This document shows positions 23,161 through 35,800 of a stretch of 64,000 nucleotides of DNA, in pieces. The DNA is taken from positions 56,003,403 to 56,067,402 of the forward strand of contig CM046303.1 of assembly GCA_025267735.1 (NCBI GenBank), given 5' to 3'. Each line of letters opens with the position of its first letter. The stretch's first letter is position 1. A model generated the notes under the pieces. The model saw only the letters and a list, made by a program, of their open reading frames with translations. It was not told the DNA's origin and ran no database searches. The position numbers and the translations under genes are program-made. The DNA comes from Mactra quadrangularis. Its lineage: Eukaryota; Mollusca; Bivalvia; Venerida; Mactridae.

Positions 23161-23697
23161 TGTTAATGTACAGGTCGTTCATGTTAACATAGCGAATATG
23201 AACATCGCCAGTTTCATTAAAAACCCGTATTTTGTGACGAACTTTCATAACAATTTTAAAGTTTAGTTTAAACATATTTTATTGACACATCATCGCATAC
23301 AATTTATATGTGTACATCGTGCATACAATATTATAACTGTTGAATGTCAAAAGGGCCTGTTTCATCAGAAAAATAATGTGAACTCGTATGATTTTATTCA
23401 CCCATTGAGTGGGGAAGACCATTGTTTAAAGTTTCCTTATACTTTAAAAAATAAAACAACATAATAAGATAATTCTATATCTGCCTTGAAATTGACAATT
23501 CAAATAAAAAAATAATTAACACTACACATAAGCATAATTACATGTATAATTTATGCTTAACATGTATCTTTATACAAAGATAGTTCTTATATTTTTCTAT
23601 CTGTAATAATAAGCTTAATGTCACGGTACACGTTATTTTTTAGATGCTTTTTCTTTAAAATAATGGGTATTAAACAAGTTTGTAAAATAGTCAGCAG
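23161..23697. other. Intergenic, nothing recognised
   Basis: AT-rich. A 60-codon frame at 23,282-23,464 has no recognisable features. Confidence 0.5.
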
Positions 23698-24133
23698 TAG
23701 GGCTGTCACGATATGCCAGAAGGGTATCGGGGTATATTGCAATGTGCTAGAACCGTGTTGCGATATGTACCAAGATATACTGCTTTGCAAACCAAAGACA
23801 AAGCTTATACTTTTGTCTGACAATACTTATTCAACCGTTCAGAATTGAAGAATTTTATAGGATTTTGTAGGAAAATTGTCTGTAGCAGACTGGAGAAAAC
23901 TGGGAATTTTTAGACTTGTTGGAACATTACGAACACGCACAGATTGGTTAAATTCTTTGATCTTAAGCTTTCCTGAACCACAGAAAACTGACATTTCGAT
24001 ACTATTTTTTGGGAGGAAGAATGTTTCAATGAAAATAAAAAATATAGCTAAATACTGGCAGGCTAAATTTGTACCACAGTACATATTGCCGCAGCTGCAT
24101 ATTGCAAAATACCAGTATATCGCGACAGCCCTA
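23698..24133. mobile_element. hAT-like MITE (TAGGGCTGTC ends)
   Basis: TAGGGCTGTCACGATAT at the left and the complement of TAGGGCTGTCGCGATAT at the right form 17-base inverted repeats with one mismatch. Flanks GTCAGCAG and ATCAGCAC share six of eight positions, consistent with an old 8-bp duplication. Overlapping frames of about 100 codons on both strands do not resemble a transposase. Confidence 0.75.
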
Positions 24134-26009
24134 ATCAGCACAAACATTCATTTACATATTCACTACATTATGTGAGAATGACACAAAAACACAACAATGT
24201 TTCAACAGTTTCAGCATTATTTTATTGACACAATCAACATGAAAACTATACATACACAAACGTTAAAACACAAATTTGAATTGAAAAATTATGACACTGT
24301 CGTTCCTCATTAAAACATTGTTAAAGCATATGTAATATATTCAAAATAAACAGCTATTGAACATATTTCATTAAATAATAAAATCAATAAACAATATTTG
24401 AAATAACTTTACATAAGCAATATTATGTTTTATCAAATTCAATTACTTGATACATTGTACTTCAATTATAGTCTGTTTCAAAATGGCAGGGGTTACCAGT
24501 TACACCTTACAATAGAATTCCAAAAGTAACTTGTAGCTAATAACTTTTAATTTGTGAAAAGTAGCTCTATCTTTAAAATTTCATGTAAACTATGTATACA
24601 ACTATACTCATACATAGTAATATGCAATCTGAGTTTAGTGAAGTTCTGTTCTTCTGTGCTATAAAATTCATCAATTAATATGGTAGAAAGTATATGCATT
24701 ACAACAAGATTTAACATTTGCAACCTATCGAAGGATATTAGGTAAGCTTTTGCCATCTAGGGTATAATGTTTGTAAAAATAATCAAATAGTTTTTTTGTA
24801 CATTGTAACAAACACATGATGCATGATTAATGTGTTCTAGACAGTGATATTTTAAACATTGTCTCCACAGAAACATTGACAACCTCAAGGACATTTTTTA
24901 CCCGTATCATGAGTATCATGGTTAAAAGGATGAATTTTGGTTCTATATAACTCTCTGAAAAACTAGCAAGAGTTTAGAAACTTAGTTGTTGCACCAAAAA
25001 CCTTAACAATGAGATGTTACATGGATACACCCATGAGTATGATAGCCCCACTATAGTTATCAAAAAGATTCTAATGAGTGAAACCCAATCTTAAATTCGC
25101 AGCTCGCCTACTCGCTAATTAAGATCTAGCTTTTTCGTCTTAAGGGTCATGTTCAGGTGACATTTTCTCATCATGATATTGATGAAGCAATCATAATATT
25201 AAGTAACTTGTTTACATCGTTTATGCCAAGCAATTTGAAAAGAGTTGTCCAATCACAGCCTGCTAATAACACCGCCGTCAAGTTAGCTCGCATACCTCAG
25301 TCTAAAAATAGAAATTACAAAATCAAGATACTATTACTAATGTTTTGTCAATTTTGTTGAAAGCTATTAGTCGACAAAAAGGTCATCTTGACAGGACCAT
25401 CAGAGCGACCATATCATATCTTATATGACACTGATCTATAGAAAGCAAGCAATATCAAAGAATTAATTTAATCTTTTAGCCAGCAAAATCTTGTTAGGTT
25501 TTCCTTACTGTACGAATTCAACTTAACAAAAATTTGAACTTTTAAGTTATATCACAACATTAATGAGAAATCAATCTCCCTTAAGGCACATGTAATTTCA
25601 TGTGAACGTAAATTGCTAAAACAAATCAGATAAATAGAAATGAAATAATCTTTGTAAAATAAGATTTCATTATTACGAACATTTGTGACAACATCATAGT
25701 CCTGATAAACTTTGTGAGAATATTATGTATATCTGAACATTTGGTTCAATTTGTTTTATTTCTATTCAATAATTTGAGACTTAAATGAATCCAATCAATC
25801 CATGATCTACTTTTATATTATATAAGAAAACAACATAGTAAAAGAAAACAGGTTATTGGAATACTTTATACAGTCAGATTGCAAATCTCAGCTGATTCAA
25901 GAAAGATAATTCTTACTTAATGAATTACATAATTCAAATTTTGATTACCTCCCTTTCTATTCAAAAGCAATATGCCCAGACGGACATTATCAACAATGAT
26001 TATGTTCAT
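24134..26009. other. Intergenic, no gene recognised
   Basis: AT-rich stretch with only short open frames in unrelated phases, no splice-site-bounded coding and no clear repeat. Confidence 0.5.
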
Positions 26010-26019
26010 ACAATGTAGT

Positions 26020-26377
26020 CATTTGGAACTCCTCGGCCATTCCCTACTAATTACCTCTGACATATTTAGACGCCATTTTGGAACTACCCGTGTTGAAGTA
26101 AACAAATACACCCTAGTTTATGCGATGAGTGATATTTCGTTTTTAGTCCGTAAATTTGAAATAAACAGTTCAATGATATCCCTGAAGAATAGTTGGTTCA
26201 ATATATAACATAGAAATATGTTTTAACCAAAGATCTGTGTGTATACTACAAGAACTATTTTGAATAACCCTTATGTGCTTTGCCTAGCGTAGGTAGTAAA
26301 AACCCAGGCCACCAGGAGGGACCCCCATGAATCCTTCCGAGATAATTCATTAATGAAAGGTCGAGGTGTTCCGATTG
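26020..26377. mobile_element. MULE-like MITE, 358-bp copy
   Basis: The ends CATTTGGAACTCCTCGGCC and (complement) CAATCGGAACACCTCGACC match those of the 70-base element at 22,806. The flanking duplication ACAATGTAGT (26,010-26,019 and 26,378-26,387) is exact. No transposase is present. The 78-codon frame at 25,972-26,208 straddles the element boundary and is not a gene. Confidence 0.8.
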
Positions 26378-26387
26378 ACAATGTAGT

Positions 26388-27226
26388 GTGCTCCTATTAA
26401 AGTACCCAAATTTCAATTGAAGAAAGCAGAGTGGTTTGAACAGTTTCTTTAATGCATTTTATATTCTGATAACTTCACGTTTGTGAAACAGTGTTCAAGT
26501 CTGCTGTTCATGAATATACCTTCATTAATGGCTTTAATATTTATTTATCCGTCTACTTTTCATTGTTATCTATAACTTAAGAAACTTCATAAATAGCCAT
26601 TTAATATGCATAAAGATAACATATGTAAACAAATAAGGGACTTTAGTCAGTTATTTCCCCTTGTATACTCTTCAAATAGGTAGGTCCACTTAGTAGGATT
26701 ACTCAGACTTTACCCTTACTTTTCAATGTCAATTTGCCAAAATTAATCTTTAAATTACTTTTTTGTTAATCATTTAACTAGTTTGAAAATCAAGCTAAAT
26801 ATTTTTAAGGTAAAGAACTATCTAAATTTCATTACTTCGGTTAATATCTTTATTAACAAGAAAGATATTAGATGAAATATTTTGTTATCCTTACATAGGA
26901 ATTCAAAAATAAAATCTGAGGATTCTAACTGTAAGAACCTACTTACCAATTGGATTGCTTCAGATTTTATCAGGGAAAGATAACTGACTAAAGTCCCTAA
27001 TTAGATTAACACATTTCAGTAAAACAGTATAATGAATTATAATATCAGGTCATCATAAAGGTTGAAATTAACATCAATAAATTCAAAATAAACTAGAATA
27101 AAATAGGAATTGAATTATATAATACTGAAATTTGGAATGTTGGAAATCACAATGGACTGTTCAATAAAATCACAACATTGGAATGCAAGAACATTAGGAT
27201 GGACAAATAAAATTTTGAGGAATAAC
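26388..27226. other. Intergenic, no gene recognised
   Basis: AT-rich, with no coding or repeat structure identified. GGGACTTTAGTCAGTTAT (about 26,638) and ATAACTGACTAAAGTCCCT (about 26,982) form a long-range inverted pair about 350 bases apart, so a further small MITE (about 26,638-27,000) is likely. Confidence 0.5.
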
Positions 27227-27228
27227 TA

Positions 27229-27530
27229 TGGTGGCATATTTCTGCCATCAGATAACCACTAGTTATGGTAACTAGTAAACCTCTTAAGTTACGGGTTAAC
27301 TAGTAATGATAACTAGTTAACCTCTTAATTAACTAGTTACTTAAGTGATTAACAAGTTACCATAACTAGTTAACATATTCAGTTAATTAAGTCAAGAAGT
27401 TAGCTAGTTACAGTAAATAGTTAACCACTATACTTAATTAACTGAAGAAGTTAACAAGTTACTGTAACTAGTTAACTTCTTAATTAACTAATTAGTTATG
27501 TGGTTATCTGATGGCAGAAATATGCCACCA
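27229..27530. mobile_element. 302-bp TA-type MITE with ACTAGTTA-rich interior
   Basis: Inverted repeats of about 31 bases begin TGGTGGCATATTTCTGCCAT and are almost exact on the other end. The element is bounded by TA on both sides (27,227-27,228 and 27,531-27,532), as for Tc1/mariner-type insertion. The interior is a chain of AACTAGTTA and TTAACTAGTT motifs, which makes nearly the whole element self-complementary. Confidence 0.85.
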
Positions 27531-27617
27531 TAAAAAACTGATGATGCATACTGTCAGTAATTTTACTATAATGAAAGCTTATTTGTGTTAAATAGTTTCA
27601 TTATTACATTGATGAAA

Positions 27618-27920
27618 TAACAAGTAAATCTGTGAGCTAATGCTCACTAGTGATACCCCTGCAGTGAGAAATATGACTATCATAATGTAACTTTCATTTA
27701 ACGAAATCTAAAAATATGCGACAAACAGGAAGTAGATGAGCAAGGAGCATGAAATCGCTTTACACCACATGGGACTATGGGATGAAGCAATATGCAAAGT
27801 ATTAGGCTGCTGCATGTTATAGTTGCTGAGAAAACTGCGACGGAAATTTTGTAACGGACGGACGCACGCACGGACAAGGGTAAAACAGTATACCCCCCCT
27901 CTTCTTCGAAGCGGGGGTAT
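27618..27920 (+). mobile_element. Non-autonomous dispersed element, copy 1
   Basis: It matches 32,139-32,398 nearly base for base: GTGAGCTAATGCTCACTAGT hairpin at the left, AAATATGCGACAAACAGGAAG, ACGGACGGACGCACG, then a terminal ATACCCCC.../...CGGGGGTAT inverted pair. This copy has about 40 extra bases near the left end (about 27,660-27,705). There is no coding. Confidence 0.75.
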
Positions 27921-29833
27921 AATTAATGTTCATTTTGGACTTTCTACAGATGACATTTTATGTTGAATGCAACTAATCAGAATTTGCACAATTCCTTAAA
28001 AAAAAACAAAGAATAATACAAATGAATAAAGAAAGGTGAAAATGTAGTTTGCCAAATTATGATTTTGCTTGTTGCATAAAAGAATACCCTACTAGAATCA
28101 TTGGTCACAAAAGACAATGTTGTGTTGTCATTCTACTGTGTATACATATTTGAAATGTTCAAACTTGGCATGTTTACAATTAATCCACTATCTTGACCTA
28201 TCTCAAGGTAAATAACATGCAATATGATAACTATATAAAAATTTAGCAAACTGCTAATTATTGTCAACAGAAAAAAAATCATGCCTTGTTTTCTTGTTTA
28301 TTTGTTTGTGTTTTATGGCGCACCAACACAAAAAGGTCAAATCGCACGCCTTGTTTTCCATAAACTGCAGAATTTGGAATAACCATAAAAATTGCCACTT
28401 GTAAAGAAACACATATAACATCAGAACTAAGAAAAAATAACAACAGAGTAAACAAAATTTGTCATTAGTAAAAGTCAGACTACCTATTGCACAATGTTTA
28501 CTTTATAATAAAGACATACATAATTTTTACATGATAACATATACATAATGGACACTGGTACATATAAACAACAGACAGACAGACGAATATACAACAAGAA
28601 AAGCACATAAAGTGACCTCACACAGAGAAGGTAGATTACAATTAAGGCGGAACTTTCTTAATGTTTCATAAAAGTTCATGTTTCATCAGAGAAAGGCTAT
28701 TTTTTCTACAATCATCATGACACTACAAACACAGATAATATCCTGATGTTCCTTAACATAAGATGATTTCAGATCAATGTCAATACTAGTATTAATTTTT
28801 TTCTAGATCTCAAAATCTTAATCAGATTAATGATTTACAATGATTCAGACTAGTCTTGTCTCATTTAAAACAATTAACAGTGACATCATTAACCATACAT
28901 TTATATAAAATTTCTCAAGGTCCTTTAACTGGACACCAAGAAAATAACACTGGAAAATGGAATTAATATCAAATTTTATCTATTAACTGTTTGCTTCTTA
29001 AGGCACTGTTCTGGGTACAACAAAATGATAACTGAAAATGGCATTTATTTAATGATGCGTTCCTTTCTAGAGATATAATGATATTTCTCAACTTTGTATC
29101 AGTTATTTACAGTACATGTAGTAAGCTCACAAAACCAGCTTTCCGTGAAAACTTTCTTCAACAATACTTGCCAACAACAGCTTTCCTATTCAATCTTCTT
29201 CAGAACTCAATAAAGCTTTTACATTACACCCCCAAATAAATTGACTATATTAAAACTGTTAAAACAAAAGAGACTTTGACATTCAAGTTTATATAATGAA
29301 ATGTATCTCACACATTTTCAACAAAACAAATTATTATAGAAGACAAATAAAAGGGAACACTTCTCAGAACACAACCACAGGAATTTTCCATAGGTTACAA
29401 TTTGCATTATAGAAATACACAAATAAATTATAAGAAAAAAAATGGAATTAAAGATACAACATAAGGTTATAAAACAAGTCATTAATACATGTTGAGAATT
29501 ATATATCAACTAAAACAATTATAAGAAAAATAAACTGAACATACATGCATTAGTAAAGTTTTTTTAAAAAAATGAAAATTAATATTAAAGAATGAAAATG
29601 GAAATAATAGCAACCTGTAAAACACATGAGTTAAAACTAACTAAAAAACAATGGCAAGAAAATTAAAGTAACACAAACTTAAAAATCAGACAGATCATTA
29701 AAAAAAGCTGCAAATAAAACACACAACATGTAAACTAATACATAAACATTCATGTTTTTTGATTTACAAAAGTAAATGCATTAAACTGTTTAAAACCCTT
29801 GAAAGCACTAGTGTGACAAGTTTTCATGTTTTA
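27921..29833. other. Downstream flank and presumed 3' UTR side of the PPxY membrane-protein gene
   Basis: AT-rich, with no coding. The part next to 29,834 should be the 3' UTR of the minus-strand gene, but I cannot fix its polyadenylation site. Confidence 0.4.
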
Positions 29834-32800
29834 TTAAAGTGCTGTTTCCACTCTGTCAGCTTCTCCTTCACCCACTGGATCAACCATATCTTCCTCTACA
29901 GCGCCCCCTGGTGTAGCAGGTGCTTGTTGGACTTGATGAGCAGATTGACTTGGTTGAGAGGTTGTCACAGAAACAGTAGTCACAGAAACTGTAACATTCT
30001 GATTTGACACTAATGGAGATATCTGTATATTTGTTGCATTTTGTAAATTGTTTGTGTCAACAATAAAAGAAGAACCAGTAAAGGCAACATCAGCTGGAGC
30101 TGAACTTTCTTCATCGTTGTCATCATCCCTTGACAACGAAGGTCGTGAGTGACGACCTTGAAGAGTATTGCTGGGGTGAGAACGGTAGGTAGGAGGTCTA
30201 GAATCAGGAAAGTCTCCTCCTTGATTAGGTGGGAAAGTTATTTGTATACCAGCCCGTACAGTACTAGCACGTGATCTGTAGGAAGGTGGAGGTGAACTTG
30301 GAAGACTATAATCTTCATCAGGGATATTATCTGGGTCATATATATCATTAGGTTGACTTTGTTGAGCTACCATTAACTGATGTTGATATTCTTGCATTGA
30401 GGCATTGTAGGATGGAGGTGGACGTCGAAATTGAAACTCAGGATACATTAGTCCTGAAATAGATACATTAAAATGTCATAAATATACATTTTTCATACTG
30501 GGTTTGACACCCTGTCAACACAAATTTTGTTAATTTTACATTTACCATGTCACCTAACCAAGCTTTCCTGGATGTCTCATCTATAACCAGTAATCACCTA
30601 CTCTTCCACAAGGCTGGTTACTTCTCCATATATATTATTAATGGATAAGAATTGAAATTATAGTCAAATTTTCATGGAAGGGTATAACAGTCCAAGATGT
30701 ACCCCTTTCTGGAACATAGATTTGAAATCCAGGCTCAGCATTTCCCCTACAGATCTGGTGAGATCTTTTCATTGTTAATAAGCAGTTAAGGAGCAACTTC
30801 GGCCAAGTTATTGCAATGATCACAGATTGGTATAAACATTGGATTCATATATTATTGGTTTGAATCATACATACTCAATAATAATATCATTCATTAATTG
30901 AGCAAGAATTTTAATCAAATTGTTTAGTTCTATCAGACTTACAAGGCTTGAGAGTGATTAATTCAAGTTGAAAGAACTTGTATTGTGTTACTAAAGTGTT
31001 TAGACTGATAAGAAATGTAATTATTTTAAATAGAGGTCAATACTTGTTAACTGCTTGCTATTATTTAACAAGGCTAGAAAATATTGATACATTGTAATGG
31101 CTTGAGAGTCAATGGTTACTTCAAATGAGGGTGTCTTGATTTTGTCATTCTGCACATGCTTTTTCTTCACTCACCAAGAATTTAAATCGAAAGCTCAGTT
31201 TAGGTATCCAGAATGGCATAAAACTCATAATAGTCCAGTAAAATCTGTAATATTATTACTATATTATAATGATATAGGTATTAAAATCAAGATAACTAAT
31301 TACCACCATGCCATCTGCCTTCTCTCCTACGATGTCTGCGTCTGCGACTTCTTCTACTATGACGAAATTCTCCTAGACTAAACAAAGCATGTAGGGGTTC
31401 ATGACCCCTTGGTGTACATTTCCATCCAACCCCAACCACAACAACTAATAACACTCCCAGACCTGAAAATATATAATTGTTATGAAAACTAAATCAAGTA
31501 TATAATTATATACCAGTATTCATCATGTAAAATGCTTCAATATAATGATTAAACAATGTCTAAAACCTTTGGGAATTGAACTAGTATGAAGCTAAGGAAT
31601 CTGAACAACTTTTGAAGTTAATCTTGGGTTGGATCACTGAGTAAAAACACAAGTTTATAATTGCACTTATGACACTTAAAAGTTGCAATTGCCTGTTTAA
31701 GTAATATTCTGGCTTGTTAAGTCAAATTTCAAAGTGTACTATAGCATTATATAACTGCACTTTCATGGCATGACTGACAAAAAGCCAGGATACTAAAACA
31801 TGCTTGATTTATCTAACACCTAAAAGTAACTTAAACCAAATAGAGCCATTACCCTAGTACAGCATTAAATTACTAAATAAAACTGTCAAGCAGTTCTGTG
31901 CCTTGGAATGTGACTATATGGCCATTACAGTTTCGTGGCAATAAATTCAACACAAAAAATTAGATTTTTAGAGCAATTACATTTTAATGACATAATAAAG
32001 TTAGAAGTTAAACAACATAGATCAAAGTTCGAAACATTAAATAACAGAGTGAAAGATTAATTAAAATGCAATAAGTTGACTTTCCACAAGTTTTTAATTA
32101 CATGTACTCTTAGTGCAATAAAACAATAAACAATGGAAAACAAGTAAATCTGTGAGCTAATGCTCACTAGTGATACCCCCACAAAAATCTAAAAATATGC
32201 AACAAACAGGAAGTAGATGAGCAAGGAGCATGAAATCGCTTTACACCACATGGGACTATGGGATGAAGCAATATGCAAAGTATTAGGCTGCTGCATGTTA
32301 TAGTTGCTGAGAAAACTGCGACGGAAATTTTGTAACGGACGGACGCACGGACGGACAAGGGTAAAACAGTATACCCCCCTCTTCTTCGAAGCGGGGGTAA
32401 AAAAATTTATGTACTGAGTTTAACAAAGTGTCAACACTATCTTTAAGTTATTTTACAGAAGCCAGCACACCTAACCTAGTTCAACATCTGGGATAACTGG
32501 TAAAAAAATTCAAAGTGGATCTAAAAGGAGCAATGGTCCAGTGGTAGGACACGCGTATAGGGATCGAGAGGCCCTGGGTTCCATTCCCACTAGGGACACT
32601 GCTAATTTCCTTGAGCAAGACATTTACCTACTAATCCACTCCACCCAGGTGTAAATGGGTACTGTGAGTGATCGCCTGCCTGAGGGTGATTTCAATGATC
32701 AGGAGTTATCATACAAAATTGTAAAGTCGGCTGAACATGTATATGGAAGTGGACTTTAAACTGTACTTTAACTTTTAATATGGTAAATACCAGTACATCA

Positions 32801-35800
32801 TTAACATTGGAAGAATGTGTAGCAAATTATAGTGCATCTTGTTTTGTTTTTTTCATATAGTGGTTGAAAAAAAAATGTAAAAAAGCATGAATCTTTTAAA
32901 TGGTGTCCTTTTGTTCACTTTTAGTATGATACAAAATGGTTTTGATTTTTCATCCTGAGTTTTGAAGAGAGGCATCTTTTTATATACAAAATGAGTTTTA
33001 AAAGGAGGTGCATCAATTTTACACATAAATTTTAAGTAATCTGGTTGCAATTTTCTTAAGCCTTTAGATTGACAATAGAGAATGCTACAGTTGAGATACA
33101 CTAATATTACAAGTTATCATACAACAAAGATGGACACAGAAAGAAAGAATAATTGTAATTATATTGACCTATATACCCCATGTACATTTATATAATTATA
33201 AAGGAGTCCAATATAATGATGAATCAGCATAAAATAAGTAAACATTTCACAGTCTGAGTTTCATGCTTATGCACAGTCACCGACTTTACAGTTATTACTC
33301 CTAGTCATCAGGCTATCATCAGGTATCTATCTAGCAATTTACCTGTTATACCTGAGTGGAGTGAAGCAATTGCTCGAGGAAATTTTAGTGCTCCTTGTGG
33401 GATGTCGAACCCAGGACCTCTGGTACCTAAGCGTATGACCTAATGCTCCTACCACCTTCTTTATTTACATGTAATTCAGACTAGGTTTAATGCACTAACC
33501 CATCAATATATCATACAAGATTTAATATCATATATCATGGTCTCATACTTTGGGTGATACCAATTCAAGGTTGAGGAAACTCTAAACCTTAAACAGCTTC
33601 TAAAATGTTTTAGATGGTTTAAAAAGACCAAATATTGAAGTCGGGATGTTCCCCTACAATTATATACATACTGATTTTAAACAATATAGTTTAAAGTATA
33701 AGTTATAGTGTTTCAAATTATTACATATCACCTGAACAATCGTTAAGCACACAAAAAGTTTTACATATATTTTTCTGAAATGGCCACTTTAATGCTTCTA
33801 GCTCACAGATTTGGTTAAACTTTTGATGTTTTAAAATAACCTGCAGGCAGTTACTGTGAAACTCAAGGTCATGTGAAGATCAAAATTTTACCAATCCAAG
33901 ACTTACAGGACTGGAGACATTTAACATATTGTGATGGACTGAAAACTGTGTGGATGAGATCAAATATTTTGCTGGACAATTGGTTCTAGACATACCTTCT
34001 ACCGGTATTTTTTTACAAGGTTTGTCCATCAGTCTGCCATGTTTCACGAAGACTGCTTTTTAGTATCTTTATTAATGCTTTAATTGAATTCGTAAAATTT
34101 TTGACAAACTGACCTGTAAATTTGGGAGAAATTTAAGATAAAAGACACACAAAATTCACTAAAATCATCTATACCTTAATTAACAGGGGTAAGTTTCAAG
34201 ACTTTTGGCGATTTCACTGAAAGGCTTCAGTTATACAACAAATCAAAAGCAATCAACGAAAATGCCTGACCAGTTAAACCTGTGGAGTGATACATGTCTC
34301 TGATTTACTACGCAGTCAATTTCTAGGGGATAAAAGTAGTTCCATCATCTGACTCGTCTGTTTAATGTAATGATACTGCAGTCATTCAATGTATTACTTG
34401 AAGTTAAGTTGTTTTACAGTATTCTACCATATTTAACTACATTAATGAACCTACAGAATTCGTATGCAAAGTGTACAGGGGAAATCTGTACTTCAAGAAG
34501 AGGGAAATTAAATCTTTATAATATTTGCCAGTAATACAGGTTAGAATAAACTCTTCGCCCGCACTTTTTGCCCTGCTCGTTTCGTGCTTGAGTCTAATGA
34601 GTAAGGAGAAATCATTAGTATGGATTTGTTAGGTTTCAATGTGCACATAAGTCTTTCTGTATTTCAATACTTTGATTAACACATATATAAATCACCATCT
34701 TCAGCGGGTATTAGTCAATTTGCACTAAAATGTCATTCATGATACTGCTTTACTGTTTAAAAAAGTTTCTATTCAGTTTTGAGAGTTTAAGAAAAGTTCA
34801 CATTAAACATGAGGAGTAGCTTTAAAGAAGAGAAAAATAAAACCAAATAGAACATCTTTTTTAAATTTGTAATTGAATAAGAAATTATACAATGTTTATT
34901 TTTAAATTATTTTCACATGAGTAGGTTTTCAAATTGTTATAAATTATTGGCATGGTATTCAGAAATGTTATATCTATATTAACTGCTGTATGAACAATAT
35001 AGGTACAGTCTACCAACATTCAACTTGCCTTCATTTCATGAGTAATCTGTTTGGTGAGAAATTTTAATTACAGAGGCAAACAGCCATGAAATTTGCCTGA
35101 CTGTAAAATACAGTTAAGTTCTGCAATAAAGACTGCCTTTGTAATTGCAAGACACATGAGTTTGACTATTTTGAAGTACCAAATGCTTAATTTAATTTGA
35201 GACAAAAAAGGTTACTAATTAAGATAATTATGTCAAGACCATCAATTTTTTACAAGCCGAACTGTGGAACTTTTCTGTAGTAAAGATTTTGAAGTTATGG
35301 TAAGATCAGTAAATAGCTATATGGCACCATAAATTATCATACATTCTATTGAAAAGGTTATGTTATCTGTATATACATTTTACATATATAGCCTGCCAAG
35401 CTAGCTTAGAGGGTAGCACATATATCTACTGATCAAGGGGTCGAGGGTTTGATTCCAGGGTTGGATATACTTTCATGGAGATTTTCTGAATGATTTCCAC
35501 AGTGACTCTTCCTGCTACCACTGAAACTAAATAACATAACACAGAAGTCAGTCATTGACCAAAGAATGCGCCTTGTAACTTGTTAACAGCAAAGTCCATA
35601 GATTAAGTCTTTCCAGGAGCTAGTGAGTATGTAGACTGATATGACCTATACCATGTGCCGCTTATGTGCTAAAGCCAACCAAGTTACACATTTCACTCAG
35701 TAGATACATGAAAAAGCCGCCCGGCTAGCTCAGTTGCTAGCACACAAGTCTACTGATCGAGGGGTCATGGGTTTGATTCCTGGGCGAGGCATACTTTTGT

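Noticed and set aside
34190..34560. Fourth copy of the C4 gene cluster
   Set aside because: Only the spacer repeat is shared; no exon, promoter or 3' flank of the C4 gene is nearby.
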